A stretch of DNA of 64,000 nt from NCBI RefSeq assembly GCF_010681825.2, contig NZ_CP066776.1, positions 2,728,001 through 2,792,000 on the forward strand, written 5' to 3'. Made by a program: the position numbers and the translations under genes. The stretch comes from Sulfuriroseicoccus oceanibius (GTDB lineage: Bacteria > Verrucomicrobiota > Verrucomicrobiia > Verrucomicrobiales > SLCJ01). How positions within the stretch are numbered: position 1 is the first letter of the stretch; each line of letters opens with the position of its first letter. Of this stretch, positions 14,337-23,674 are shown piece by piece. The notes beneath the pieces were generated by a model. That model did not search any database, was not told the origin of the DNA, and saw only the letters and a list, made by a program, of their open reading frames with translations.

Positions 14337-16226
14337 CTAGCTCGGCTCGTTGCGCTCCTTGTTTCGGTCAACGTAAATCTGAATATCGGCCTCAGCCGTA
14401 CCGAGGAGCTCCTGGGCGCGCATCAGCGCATTTCGCGTCGAGATATTCGGGTTCTCCGGTGACATCAGGAAAATATTATCGCGCCCGACCACATCGATCA
14501 TCCCGGAGTTTTTCAACACCGCATAGATCGACTTGGTGATGCCACTGATGACTAGGTGGCGCTCACGCTTGTTCACCTCCCGCACCAGATCCGCCAGGGC
14601 CATGACGCTGGTCGCATCCAGATTACGCGCATTGCGCAGCCGCAGAATGATCACTTTCAGGTTCTCGTCGGCAAGCGTGCGTTGGATCTGACTGCGGAAC
14701 AAATCCGCCGCACCGAAAAACAAATCCCCTTCGACGTGAACAATCGAGATCGCTGGAATGTTGCGCTTGCTCGATTCGGCCAAATTCCCGTCGTCGGTGA
14801 AGCCATACTCCACCAAATCCGGACGGGCCGCCTTGCGCAGGTAAAGCATCACCGAAGTCGTCACGCCGACGAAGATCGCCACGTGCAACGGCATCACCAG
14901 CGTGGCGCCGAATGTCACAATCAACGACGTGGCGTCCGATTTGGTAGCCCCCAGACAGATGCGGATGTTTTTCCGGTTGATCAACGAAACCGCCACCGCG
15001 ATCACCAAGCCTGCCAACACGGCCTTCGGGATGTACGCGACCATCTGGGAAAGAGCCACAGCCCCCAGCAAGCACAACATTCCGCTGAACGCAGCGGACA
15101 ATGCTGTGCGGGCGCCACTTTCAAAGTTCAATGCCGAGCGGGTGAGCGATGCGGACGATGGCATGCCGCCACCAAGAGAGCAGGCAATATTTGCCACTCC
15201 GAGCCCATAGAGGTCCTGGTTGGCATCCACCCGGTCACCACTGCGACTGGCCATGCTCTTCGCCATCAAGCCCCCCTCGAGCGAGGCCAAGAACGCCACC
15301 GCCAAGGCCAATCCAAACAACGCCCCCATCTCCTGAAACACATCGCCAGAGGCAAAATGAAATGGCGAACTCGGAACCAAGTCCGCCGGAGTGAACGCCT
15401 CATAACGTGCCAACTCCGGACCAAAACCCAGTCCATCCACCGTCGCTAGGGCACTGGCACAGAGACAGCCCAACACCAAGGTAATCGCAAACACCGGCAA
15501 CCGCCGCCACTTCTGCTGCAGCAACAAGTAGACGATAATCGTTCCCACACCCAGCGACACCGCCGCCCACGACGCATTGGGCACCTGTTCAACCAAGCGC
15601 CAAACCATACCAAACAAAGAACGCGGCGTATCCGTGGCGGCATCCCCCCCTTCGGGCACCATCTGCACGCCGAGCACATGCTTCACCTGACCGACCATGA
15701 TCAGAATAGCAGCGCCGGAGAGATAGCCCACGATCACACTGCGGCTGATGTATTGACCGAGGTCAGCCGCACGTAAAAACGCCCCCAGAATCAGCACCAC
15801 CCCGATCATCAACGATAGCAACGGGATCAGCGAGTTGATCTGGTCGAGCTTCCCCGGATAGGTCACGAAGAAACTGTAGATCATGAACGCCGTCGCGTTG
15901 GACGGCCCGAGCATCGTAAAACGAGCGCTCGAGAAAAAGGTCCCAAAGACCGCGGCAATCGCCGTAGCCATGATCCCGAAAACGATATCCACTCCCGCCA
16001 CCGCCGCGTACGCCATTCCCTGAGGCAACCCCAACAACGCCACGTTAAGCCCGGCTCCAAAGTCTGCCTTCAAGGCGCCGCGCGAATACCCTTTGAACGC
16101 TCCTAGCGAGGGCCACATCCGGATCGTGCTCGATCCGAAAAACTCCTGCCAGGCGCGCTTGATCGTGCTGCGGACACCCTTGCTCAACATTCCTACCAGC
16201 TTGGATGAGCCCCTCGGTTCAATCAA
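14337..16226 (-). CDS. SulP-family anion transporter with STAS domain
   Basis: The 629-residue protein has the SulP fold. About eleven to fourteen membrane segments span residues 50-460, including the family motif GLPQGMAYAAVAGVDIVFG and the conserved GGMPSSASLTRSALNFESGARTALS. A cytoplasmic STAS domain follows (about residues 475-590, NIPAISIVHVEGDLFFGAADLF ... LDATSVMALADL). SulP proteins move sulfate, bicarbonate or other anions across the inner membrane; the substrate is not clear from sequence. The STAS domain has Asp-Ala-Thr-Ser (LDATS), close to the phospho-acceptor motif of anti-sigma antagonists. The gene ends next to a repeat-rich spacer. Confidence 0.9.
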   Translation of the reverse strand: MIEPRGSSKLVGMLSKGVRSTIKRAWQEFFGSSTIRMWPSLGAFKGYSRGALKADFGAGLNVALLGLPQGMAYAAVAGVDIVFGIMATAIAAVFGTFFSSARFTMLGPSNATAFMIYSFFVTYPGKLDQINSLIPLLSLMIGVVLILGAFLRAADLGQYISRSVIVGYLSGAAILIMVGQVKHVLGVQMVPEGGDAATDTPRSLFGMVWRLVEQVPNASWAAVSLGVGTIIVYLLLQQKWRRLPVFAITLVLGCLCASALATVDGLGFGPELARYEAFTPADLVPSSPFHFASGDVFQEMGALFGLALAVAFLASLEGGLMAKSMASRSGDRVDANQDLYGLGVANIACSLGGGMPSSASLTRSALNFESGARTALSAAFSGMLCLLGAVALSQMVAYIPKAVLAGLVIAVAVSLINRKNIRICLGATKSDATSLIVTFGATLVMPLHVAIFVGVTTSVMLYLRKAARPDLVEYGFTDDGNLAESSKRNIPAISIVHVEGDLFFGAADLFRSQIQRTLADENLKVIILRLRNARNLDATSVMALADLVREVNKRERHLVISGITKSIYAVLKNSGMIDVVGRDNIFLMSPENPNISTRNALMRAQELLGTAEADIQIYVDRNKERNEPS

Positions 16227-16245
16227 GCGGCGATTCCCACTCTAG

Positions 16246-16734
16246 TTATGGAAACTCGACACCGAAGAAGTCCTTCAGCACCGCACGGTAGACGCCGTGC
16301 TTGAACTCAGGCAGCCACTCGAGCTCGAAATCCCGTGGGTCGATCCACTGGAACGAGCGGAACTCAGGATGGCGCGTACGCAGGTTGATGTCGCGGTCAC
16401 TGCCGAGGAAACGGCAAAGGAAATAGGTTTGCTCCTGGCCGATATTCGAGCCAAAGCGGCGCATGCTCGCAGGAAACTCATAACGGTACCCCTCTTTGCG
16501 GTCCAGCACGTGCACCAGATGAGGTGGGGTCCCGATTTCTTCCCGCAGTTCACGGAACAACGCCTCGTCCGGCGTCTCCCCACGATCAATTCCGCCCTGT
16601 GGAAACTGCCAAGAATTCGCATGCCGAATGCGCTCGGCAATCAACACTTTGTCGTCGTTGTTCAGTAGCAGCGCAGCCACATTCGGGCGGTATTTCTTTT
16701 CCGTATTCACTTTATCCATGCTGCTTGCGCTCAT
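16246..16734 (-). CDS. rppH: RNA pyrophosphohydrolase (Nudix)
   Basis: The Nudix box is complete: GGIDRGETPDEALFRELREEIG, matching G-x5-E-x7-R-E-U-x-E-E-x-G-U. The surroundings (YRPNVAALLLNNDDKVLIAERI, SWQFPQGGID, and the end FELEWLPEFKHGVYRAVLKDF) match RppH, which removes pyrophosphate from triphosphorylated mRNA 5' ends and so starts RNase-driven decay. The ATG at 16732-16734 is taken as start; the ATG at 16719 (MDKVNTEKKYRPN) is an equally good choice, and an earlier TTG is unlikely. It lies 20 bp upstream of the SulP gene in the same direction. Confidence 0.88.
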   Translation of the reverse strand: MSASSMDKVNTEKKYRPNVAALLLNNDDKVLIAERIRHANSWQFPQGGIDRGETPDEALFRELREEIGTPPHLVHVLDRKEGYRYEFPASMRRFGSNIGQEQTYFLCRFLGSDRDINLRTRHPEFRSFQWIDPRDFELEWLPEFKHGVYRAVLKDFFGVEFP

Positions 16735-16878
16735 CTCCTCGGGGTCAAGGTCACGCAATCGACCTACCCCTTGCAACGAAAATCGCGAAGAAATCTCATC
16801 TCCCTAGCTGCGGCATACGTATGGGCATACCCTCCGCACACCATAACCCACTGAGCTTTAACCTCCAAACCACCACCA

Positions 16879-17697
16879 TTAACGCAACGGCACGTCGTTG
16901 GACTCCAGCCAATCGTGGAACAAGTCGGTCGCACTGCGCTCAAAATTGTCCAAATTGCGGAAGTACTCACGGCGCTGACGCCCAAGCACTGCGGGAATCT
17001 CGATTTCGCCCTCCCCTTCACGCAATACTTTGAGGACTACCTTGCGCCCTCCCCCACGTTTGAAAATGTGCCGGTAAAACGACAGATCACCGTGAAGCGT
17101 GTTGAGGTCCACATCATCGATCATCAAGATCCGATCCCCCACCTTTACTCCCGCGGCCTCCGCCGGCTCGTCCGAGACCACACGGTCCACCTGCACTGCA
17201 TAACGTGGCTTGCCCTCGGCAGATGGAAAAACCACCAGGCGGTGCTGCACTCCGAGAAACCCGTGGTTGGGGCCAAAATCTGAAAACCTCACCGCCCACA
17301 GCACTAGCAGCTCACGCGCACGCTCCCATTGTTCCGGATCATCCGACTCGGCATACGTTCGCAGCAACTCGGCAACCAGGGCTTCGCTGTCCTGTCCCTC
17401 GACAAACCGGCGCTCCACTTCCTCCTCCGCACCCAGGCGGATCGTGGCATTCTCTCCCCCCAACTCGGCTACCAGACGTTTGGCATCGAAGTCTTTCAGC
17501 GAGACCTCCGCCGCAGGGGCATCGTTCTCAACAACACCGGCATCCTCAGCCGGATCTGCTTGACTCTCTTCTACGGCGGCCGCATCCGCAGCGCCGGCAG
17601 CCCTCAGGGGAGCCGCATCCTCAGGAGCGGCTTGGGCAGTCACCAAACAACATCCCGCCGCCACCGCGTACGTGTGAAATTTCATCCATCTGATCAT
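16879..17697 (-). CDS. Exported PDZ-domain protein
   Basis: A short N-terminal signal peptide (FHTYAVAAGCCLVTAQAA) precedes an Ala/Glu-rich spacer (residues 25-65), a helical region (about 68-140) and a PDZ domain (about 145-240) with HGFLGVQHRLVV, VDRVVSDEPAEAAGVKVGDRILMIDDVDL and VVLKVLREGEGEIEI. No protease domain is attached, so it is probably a periplasmic adaptor or chaperone-like protein rather than an enzyme. The helical part resembles a HEAT-like fold (WERARELLVLWAVRF). Partner and substrate are unknown. Confidence 0.75.
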   Translation of the reverse strand: MIRWMKFHTYAVAAGCCLVTAQAAPEDAAPLRAAGAADAAAVEESQADPAEDAGVVENDAPAAEVSLKDFDAKRLVAELGGENATIRLGAEEEVERRFVEGQDSEALVAELLRTYAESDDPEQWERARELLVLWAVRFSDFGPNHGFLGVQHRLVVFPSAEGKPRYAVQVDRVVSDEPAEAAGVKVGDRILMIDDVDLNTLHGDLSFYRHIFKRGGGRKVVLKVLREGEGEIEIPAVLGRQRREYFRNLDNFERSATDLFHDWLESNDVPLR

Positions 17698-17751
17698 CGC
17701 GCGCAGTATGGTACCGAATCCGCCCCGCCCGCAAGTCTCAAGCCACAGTGA

Positions 17752-18513
17752 TCACTTCGATTCGATGCGCTCGAGCACATCCTGGCTCAGCCACAGGTCG
17801 TTCATCCGCGCGGGCTGCCACAGGCTATCGGAGGAAAAAACCACCCACCCGCTGCTGGTACGCAAGCGCCAGTCGGTCAGCCCACTAACCCGCAGCCAGC
17901 CATTCCACTCAAACTCAGGCGCCGCAATTTCTTCCCCCTCGTTGGTCGCCAGTTCATGCAACCCCTCGGGCGTCAGCATGGATCGCACCACCTTTTTCAC
18001 CAACCAGCGCCGTGACTTACGCGCTCCGGCCTTCACCCAGTCGGCCACATTGCTGGGCGGAACTGTCGAGCGCACCGCATCCATGCGCACAAAATGATCG
18101 TCCAACTGCGACTCCAGCGACTCCTTGAGTTGTGGAAATTCCACCATCCGCTCGATCCGCGATTCGTCGCCCGAAACCACCGCCGCACGCACCATCGCCA
18201 TCTGCACCGCCCACCACACAGGCAATACCAGCAAAACCACCAACGCCAATCCCCGCACCCAACGCCACGTACCCCGGCGCTTCTTCTCTACCGGAACGAC
18301 CACCATCCACAACAACAACGCCACAATCGCCGCCACTCCGCCGCGAACCCACATCGGACCATCCACCATCTCGCTCACCGCCATGCCCGCGCAAACCACC
18401 ACGATCCCCAACACCACGCTCACCAGCTTGGCGAGCCATTTGAGATCGGCAAACCAGCGCTGGCTCAAATGAGCCACGACGACCACGGAAAGAAACGCAA
18501 CAAGATCCATCAT
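17752..18513 (-). CDS. Membrane protein of unknown function, CvpA-like N-terminus
   Basis: The ATG at 18513 is chosen because GGAGG lies eight bases upstream; the TTG-initiated longer frame is unlikely. Four membrane segments lie in the first 105 residues (DLVAFLSVVVVAHLSQ, LVSVVLGIVVVCAGMAVSEM, GGVAAIVALLLWMVVVPV, GLALVVLLVLPVWWAVQMA), an arrangement like CvpA-type proteins. A soluble C-terminal region follows with SQLDDHFVRMDAVRSTVP and a final WQPARMNDLWLSQDVLERIE. No enzyme motif is seen. Confidence 0.7.
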   Translation of the reverse strand: MMDLVAFLSVVVVAHLSQRWFADLKWLAKLVSVVLGIVVVCAGMAVSEMVDGPMWVRGGVAAIVALLLWMVVVPVEKKRRGTWRWVRGLALVVLLVLPVWWAVQMAMVRAAVVSGDESRIERMVEFPQLKESLESQLDDHFVRMDAVRSTVPPSNVADWVKAGARKSRRWLVKKVVRSMLTPEGLHELATNEGEEIAAPEFEWNGWLRVSGLTDWRLRTSSGWVVFSSDSLWQPARMNDLWLSQDVLERIESK

Positions 18514-18626
18514 GCAGGGTTCCTCCATCTCACAGACCACGGGTAATGGAAACCACAAATATCATCACACCACCACGTCACGGATCCACTTGCATTGCCC
18601 GCTGAAATCCGATTCCCTACAGCACC

Positions 18627-19178
18627 ATGAAACCACGATTCCTTTCGCTTCGGTCATGCGCCTTGGGCGCTCTGACTCTGGCTACCACATTGGCCACACC
18701 ACTCCACGCCCAGGAAGCGGCGCCGGAAGAAACCGACCTCAAGAGCCGCATTTGGGGGTACACATCCCCTGCCGGCACCTACGAAGTACGAGTCGATCAC
18801 ATCTCGTCGATCTCCAAAACCGAGTACCTTATCGAAGGCAACATCATGGTCTACGAAGTCACTATCGATACCATCGGCCAAACCACCGCGCGCTTCTACT
18901 ACGGCGAGCCATGGACTCCGAAAACCAGCGTCGGCGCAGTGGAAAACGCCACCAACCGGGCCCGTGACATCGGAAACACTCTAAACCAGCGCGCCGGCCA
19001 GGTGAGCGGACAGGTCGACCGATTGGTGATCAAGAACTACGGCCCGCCTAACACCACCCACGCCAAAACCATCGAGTTCAAGGTCGCCAACCGCTCGGAG
19101 CTCAACCAAGTCTACCAAGCCGCCCGCAATTCCTGGATCAAAGGCCGCGGGCGCAATATGAGAGTGAAAGACGAATAA
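18627..19178 (+). CDS. Secreted protein of unknown function (183 aa)
   Basis: A clear signal peptide (SCALGALTLATTLATPLHA, cleavage before QEAAPEE) leads to a mature domain of about 155 residues with alternating strands (YTSPAGTYEVRVDHISSISKT, NIMVYEVTIDTIGQTTARFYY) and a C-terminal helical pair. The central segment RARDIGNTLNQRAGQVSGQV looks like an amphipathic helix. There are no cysteines after cleavage. No family is recognised. It has its own terminator at 19241. Confidence 0.7.
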   Translation: MKPRFLSLRSCALGALTLATTLATPLHAQEAAPEETDLKSRIWGYTSPAGTYEVRVDHISSISKTEYLIEGNIMVYEVTIDTIGQTTARFYYGEPWTPKTSVGAVENATNRARDIGNTLNQRAGQVSGQVDRLVIKNYGPPNTTHAKTIEFKVANRSELNQVYQAARNSWIKGRGRNMRVKDE

Positions 19179-19240
19179 CACCGTCAGCTCCTCACGGCAC
19201 ATGCGATCCTCCCTCGCCAGGATCCCGAATTCCCCCTCAA

Positions 19241-19282
19241 ACACCCTGCGGCAACCCACATTGCCGCAGGGTGTTTGTTTTT
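19241..19282 (+). terminator. Rho-independent terminator
   Basis: A fourteen-base stem ACACCCTGCGGCAA (19241-19254) pairs with TTGCCGCAGGGTGT (19261-19274), followed by a T-rich tract. Confidence 0.93.
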
Positions 19283-19371
19283 AGCACCTTACGAACCAGA
19301 CAAACGACCTCGACAACCCGACCGCGCCCCAACGCACGACATTTTTTGCATGATTTTACCAACTTTTACTT

Positions 19372-19390
19372 GATGATGAGATTCAGTCGC
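19372..19390 (+). promoter_or_regulatory. Possible Fur-like box upstream of the TonB receptor
   Basis: GATGATGAGATTCAGTCGC agrees with the Fur consensus at 13 of 19 positions by eye. It lies 80 bp before the receptor start, a reasonable place for an iron-responsive operator. It is degenerate in the right half, so the call is tentative. Confidence 0.35.
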
Positions 19391-19396
19391 ATTAGT

Positions 19397-19438
19397 GAAC
19401 CAAGGTCGGCGCCACGCTCGGTGACGCCGACTTGGTTC
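19397..19438 (+). promoter_or_regulatory. 5' UTR hairpin directly before the TonB receptor start
   Basis: GAACCAAG (19397-19404) and TCGGCG pair with CGCCGA and CTTGGTTC (19431-19438), a fourteen-base-pair stem with one bulge. It ends 14 bases before the ATG, where a ribosome site would normally be, and no Shine-Dalgarno sequence is present. There is no T tract, so it is not a terminator. Confidence 0.6.
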
Positions 19439-19452
19439 AAAAATCCATCGCT

Positions 19453-21810
19453 ATGAAACACACATCCAAAGTTGTCGCCTCCGCGACTATTGTTGGTTGC
19501 GTTGCACTGGCCTCCCAGATGAACGCACTCGCCCAGACCGGAGAAGTCACTCCTCCAGCGGAAGCTGTGCCTGTGAGTGAGTCCGTCATCAGCAGCGATG
19601 AAATGCTCAGCCCTCTGAGCGTGGTCGGAAGCGAGGATCAGATCTTTGAATTGGTAGGCTCGGCTGCTTACATCGCGGATCAAGTCTTCCGCTCGCAGAA
19701 CTACCAAAACGTAAACCGCATTCTGGCTCGTGTTCCTGGTGTCTACGTTCGCGAGGAAGACGGCTTCGGTAATTTCCCGAACATCTCGATGCGCGGAGCC
19801 AATGGCGAGCGCTCGGAAAAAGTCACGATGATGGAGGACGGCATCCTCACCGCACCGGCCCCCTACTCCGCACCGGCAGCCTACTACTCTCCACGAGCCG
19901 CACGCATGAGCGGAATCGAGATCCTCAAAGGCTCGAGCCAGGTGCGCTTCGGCCCACAAACCACCGGTGGTGTGATCAACTACCTCTCCACACCGATCCC
20001 CGACAACGGCCCGGACGCGGCACCGGCCACCACGACGGCTAAAGGCGGCAAAGCTGTCGCCGCCGCACCTCAAACAGATTCCGCCAACAGCGTACCAAAC
20101 TTCTACTGGCGCTCGACCTTCGGCACCGACAACACGTTCTTCAACCACGGCTATTTTGGCGATACCGCCTACACCGACGCAGGTGCCTTCGGCTACCTGC
20201 TCGAACTCCATCAGCACTCGACCGATGGCTTCCGCGACATCGACGGTGGCGGTGATTCCGGGTTCATGCTGATCGAACCGATGCTCAAGTTGAGCTGGAG
20301 CCCTAACACGGCGATGAATCAGCGCTTCGAGTTCAAGTACGGCTACTCCGACTTTGATGCCGACGAAACCTACCTCGGCCTGTCTGAGAAGGATGTGCGC
20401 GAAAACCCATACCGTCGTTACAGCGGCACCAAGTTCGACAACATCAAGTCGAAGCAACACCGCACCTACCTCAAGTACCAGTTTGAACCGACCGACAACA
20501 GCCGCTTCGAAGTGGCCGGATACTACAATCAGTTCAAGCGTAACTGGTACAAGATCCGCAAAGCCGATGGCGAAAGCATGGCCACCGTGCTCGCCAACCC
20601 AGCGCTCTACCCATCAAGCTTCGCCGCACTGACAGGTGAGGGCAGCGACGCACCGACCACACTCGGCATCCGCACGAACAACCGCACCTACAAGTCCTAC
20701 GGCGTGCAGGCCGCTGGTGATGTGGACTTCACCACCGGCGACGTCGCTCACACCCTGGGCTTCGGCGCCCGCTTGCACTACGATGAGATCAAACGCTTCC
20801 AGCGCGATGATGTCATCAACCGCAGCACGTCCGGTGCCTTCACCGGGATCGACCGCGGCGCGGATGGCTCCGGAGGCAACCGCGAACAGGATTCGACCGC
20901 GCTCGCTCTGTGGATCGAGGATTCCATCACCATCGGAAACCTCACGCTGCGTCCAGGTGTGCGCTACGAAACCATCGACCAAAGCTACACCGACTACGCC
21001 AGCGATTCATCGTTCACCAAGACCGATGGAGCCGACGGCAACATCCACTACTGGGCACCTGGCATTGGGTTCAACTACGCCCTCAGTGACAGCAACCGTC
21101 TCTTCGGTGGCGTCTACAAGGGCTACTCCACCCCGGGACCACGCGCCACGCTCAAGGGCGGTGTCGACTTCGAAGAGAGCCTCGGTTACGAGCTCGGCCT
21201 GCGCAACCGCGGCCAGACCGTGGCGGCTGAAATCGCCGGCTTCTACTCCGACTTCGACAACCTGATCGGATCGGACGCCGGACTCGGTGATTCCTCCGCC
21301 ACCAACGCAGGAGCAGCCGATGTCTACGGTATCGAAGCTCTCGTCTCCTACGATGCGCTCGGCAACAGCACATCGGGATACTCGCTGCCGCTCTACGCCT
21401 CGGCCACCTGGACCCAGACCGAGATGAAGAGCTCGCTTAACAGCGACAACGACCTCTACTCCGGTGCCTTCCCTGGCGCGGAAATCCCATACGTCCCCGA
21501 GTGGAAACTCGCCGGCGGCATCGGATTCTCCACTGGCCAGTGGGGCGTGAACCTCGACGCGAGCTTCGTCAGCGAGGCCTTCGGCACCGCGTCCAACCTC
21601 GACCGCCCGGACACCACGTCCCTCCAAGGCAAAATCGACGACGCACTCGTCTTCGACCTCTCGGCCCACTACCAGCTGACCGAGAACGTGCGCTTGCTCG
21701 CCGGTGTGCAGAACCTCTTCGACGAGACCTACATCGTCAGCCGTGCGCCCGAAGGCCCACGCAACGGTGCACCTCGCCAGCTCTACGGTGGCCTTGAGAT
21801 GACGTTCTAA
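19453..21810 (+). CDS. FecA-like TonB-dependent outer-membrane receptor
   Basis: The ATG at 19453 is used, since an upstream TTG lies inside a hairpin. The 785-residue product has a signal peptide (SKVVASATIVGCVALASQMNALA), a plug domain (about residues 45-165, with RVPGVYVREEDGFGNFPNISMRGAN and GIEILKGSSQVRFGPQTTGGVINYL) and a 22-strand barrel ending in the outer-membrane signature ...GGLEMTF with terminal Phe. The plug is closest to FecA-type ferric citrate receptors, but the ligand cannot be fixed. Energy would come from TonB-ExbB-ExbD, not encoded here. No FecR/FecI regulators adjoin it. A possible Fur box and a hairpin lie upstream. Confidence 0.9.
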   Translation: MKHTSKVVASATIVGCVALASQMNALAQTGEVTPPAEAVPVSESVISSDEMLSPLSVVGSEDQIFELVGSAAYIADQVFRSQNYQNVNRILARVPGVYVREEDGFGNFPNISMRGANGERSEKVTMMEDGILTAPAPYSAPAAYYSPRAARMSGIEILKGSSQVRFGPQTTGGVINYLSTPIPDNGPDAAPATTTAKGGKAVAAAPQTDSANSVPNFYWRSTFGTDNTFFNHGYFGDTAYTDAGAFGYLLELHQHSTDGFRDIDGGGDSGFMLIEPMLKLSWSPNTAMNQRFEFKYGYSDFDADETYLGLSEKDVRENPYRRYSGTKFDNIKSKQHRTYLKYQFEPTDNSRFEVAGYYNQFKRNWYKIRKADGESMATVLANPALYPSSFAALTGEGSDAPTTLGIRTNNRTYKSYGVQAAGDVDFTTGDVAHTLGFGARLHYDEIKRFQRDDVINRSTSGAFTGIDRGADGSGGNREQDSTALALWIEDSITIGNLTLRPGVRYETIDQSYTDYASDSSFTKTDGADGNIHYWAPGIGFNYALSDSNRLFGGVYKGYSTPGPRATLKGGVDFEESLGYELGLRNRGQTVAAEIAGFYSDFDNLIGSDAGLGDSSATNAGAADVYGIEALVSYDALGNSTSGYSLPLYASATWTQTEMKSSLNSDNDLYSGAFPGAEIPYVPEWKLAGGIGFSTGQWGVNLDASFVSEAFGTASNLDRPDTTSLQGKIDDALVFDLSAHYQLTENVRLLAGVQNLFDETYIVSRAPEGPRNGAPRQLYGGLEMTF

Positions 21811-21829
21811 GAACCTACTCAGACACCGT

Positions 21830-21866
21830 GGCCGGGTGGCGACCCGCACGAAACCGCCACCCGGCC
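21830..21866 (+). terminator. Hairpin after the TonB receptor gene
   Basis: GGCCGGGTGGCG (21830-21841) pairs perfectly with CGCCACCCGGCC (21855-21866), 19 bases after the stop, but without a T tract. It may protect the 3' end or aid the terminator that follows. Confidence 0.6.
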
Positions 21867-21923
21867 CATCACTTTCCATCTGGATAATGGGAGACGGACT
21901 TTCAGCCAGTCCGTCGGTTGCAG

Positions 21924-21968
21924 CATCCCTCGCAGTGGGTCTCCCCCACCGCGAGGGATGTTTTTTTT
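21924..21968 (+). terminator. Rho-independent terminator
   Basis: CATCCCTCGC (21924-21933) pairs with GCGAGGGATG (21951-21960), followed by eight T. It ends the receptor transcript. Confidence 0.92.
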
Positions 21969-22228
21969 GTATAGATCCTGCACTCTGGCTGCCTCCCATG
22001 CCGGTGGGGACACCGTCGCTCCGATACAACTAAGTAACGCCACGGCGGTTCGATCTCGCGGCCGAAGTACCGACTGCTACACCTGAGCTCAGCGCCCATC
22101 CCTCCCGCCATCCATAAAACTTAATCACCTAACCACCTAAAACCTTCCCCCAACCACCTTTTCTATTATCTGCCGCTTCCAATCAGTTGAATCCTGTCCA
22201 TTCTGTTCCAACCAGCCCCTCCTCCCCG

Positions 22229-23203
22229 ATGAAACCACGTCTCGCCTTCTTCCACTCCCAGATCACCGAATCGCCCGCTCTCTCCGATGACCTGGCGCAC
22301 CTCGAGTCGCTGTGCGACGTGACCTATCATCCATTCCTTGTCGGATCTCCGGAAAAGCTCGCCGAGCACGCGGCCGCGGCCGAAATCATTATCGCCAACG
22401 ACGTCGCCCTCACCGCCAGCGACCTGCCATCATTTCCCAAGCTCCAGCTCGTCTCGCTGCTCGGCTCCGGCTACGACATGATCTCTCTAGCAGACACCCG
22501 TGACCGCGGCATCACCGTCTGCAACGAACCGAGCTACGGCGCCACCAACGTCGCCCAACACGCGCTTGCACTCATCCTCGAGCTCTGCCACCGGGTCGGC
22601 GACCAAAACCAAGCACTCAAAGCCGACGGCTGGCGCACGCCTCGACGCCAAATCATCGCCGACCACCCAATCCTCGAACTCGACGGCCTCACTCTCGGAC
22701 TGATCGGCTTTGGCCGCATCGCCAAAAAACTCGCCACCGTCGCCGCCGCGCTCGGCATGCGCGTGATCGCAGCAAGCTCGCAATCCGAACAAACTCTGGC
22801 TGAATTCGGTGTCGGCAAAGTCACGCAGGACGAGCTCTTCGCCACCTCTGATTTTATCTCGCTCCATTGCCGTGCGTCGGAATCTACTCGAGGCCTGGTC
22901 AACGCCCGCCTGCTCGGATTGATGAAACCCACCGCATTTCTCATCAACACCGCCCGGGGCGAACTGATCGACGACCCCGCTCTCTTCGCCGCTTTGGACA
23001 ACGGTACCATCGCGGGCGCCGCCATCGACGTCCTCGCCCAGGAACCCCCAGCCGACGACCACCCACTCGTCGCCCATCCACGCTGCATCGTCACCCCACA
23101 CATAGCCTGGAACAGCCAACCCGCCCGCGAACGACTCGTCAAAGCCACCATTCACAACATCGAAGCGTTCCTCAACGGCTCGCCTGTGAACCAGGTGAAT
23201 TAG
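22229..23203 (+). CDS. D-2-hydroxyacid dehydrogenase, NAD(P)-dependent
   Basis: The ATG at 22229 (MKPRLAFF) is used; an upstream TTG frame extension has no coding character. The 324-residue protein has the two-domain D-isomer-specific dehydrogenase fold with the nucleotide-binding GLIGFGRIA motif (about residue 155) and the three catalytic elements: Arg in LHCRASESTRGLVN, Glu in the AAIDVLAQEPP region and His in TPHIAWNS. The family reduces 2-keto acids such as glyoxylate or hydroxypyruvate to D-2-hydroxyacids. The exact substrate is not decidable. It stands alone, followed by REP elements. Confidence 0.88.
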   Translation: MKPRLAFFHSQITESPALSDDLAHLESLCDVTYHPFLVGSPEKLAEHAAAAEIIIANDVALTASDLPSFPKLQLVSLLGSGYDMISLADTRDRGITVCNEPSYGATNVAQHALALILELCHRVGDQNQALKADGWRTPRRQIIADHPILELDGLTLGLIGFGRIAKKLATVAAALGMRVIAASSQSEQTLAEFGVGKVTQDELFATSDFISLHCRASESTRGLVNARLLGLMKPTAFLINTARGELIDDPALFAALDNGTIAGAAIDVLAQEPPADDHPLVAHPRCIVTPHIAWNSQPARERLVKATIHNIEAFLNGSPVNQVN

Positions 23204-23674
23204 GGCAAGGTTTTACGTAGTTAGGTGATTAGGTTTTAAATGCCGGGATCCGGCGGTTCTCGCATCACTTGATCGAGGAGCATCTCCTCGCGCTGGTGAC
23301 CCGGCTCCGCCTCCAATCGGAAGCGGCGACCCTCGCCGCACTCCAAGACCCACAAACTAACACAACAAGAACACCATTATAAAACACCACCGCCGCATGC
23401 CAGCTTTTGGGAGTGCAGTGAGAATCACTGCTTTGTATCGGCCTCAAACCAAACGTCGTACCATTCCCCTCCAGCATGACATTCCTCACCCGTCCTCAGG
23501 AATTGCCTGAGGGCCTACGTCTATCGTTTACCTCGGCGCCCCCACACCCGGCTACGCCCGCAATCGAAAGCGGCGATCCTCGCCGCACTCCCAAATAAAT
23601 CCTCCCCATCCACATCATCTGAGGATCACACCATCCTATCCATCTGCGGACTTCCCGCCCATCCGCAGAGCCCC
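23204..23674. other. Spacer with REP/REPIN elements, no gene
   Basis: This 470-bp gap contains a full 184-bp REPIN element (23409-23592), a further single REP (23318-23344) and the conserved tail ATCCACATCATCTG that also follows the copies at 29340 and 29678. No coding frame is supported. Confidence 0.75.
23409..23592. repeat. 184-bp REPIN element, copy 1
   Basis: The left REP GGGAGTGCAGTGAGAATCAC (from 23409) and the inverted right REP ending GCCGCACTCCC (23592) bound the element at exactly 184 bp. The interior shares TCCTCAGGAATTGCCTGAGG with the copies beside the RAYT gene. Confidence 0.88.

Noticed and set aside
13885-14340. 151-codon frame in the repeat spacer
   Set aside because: It consists of translated hairpin repeats, with the same peptide twice.
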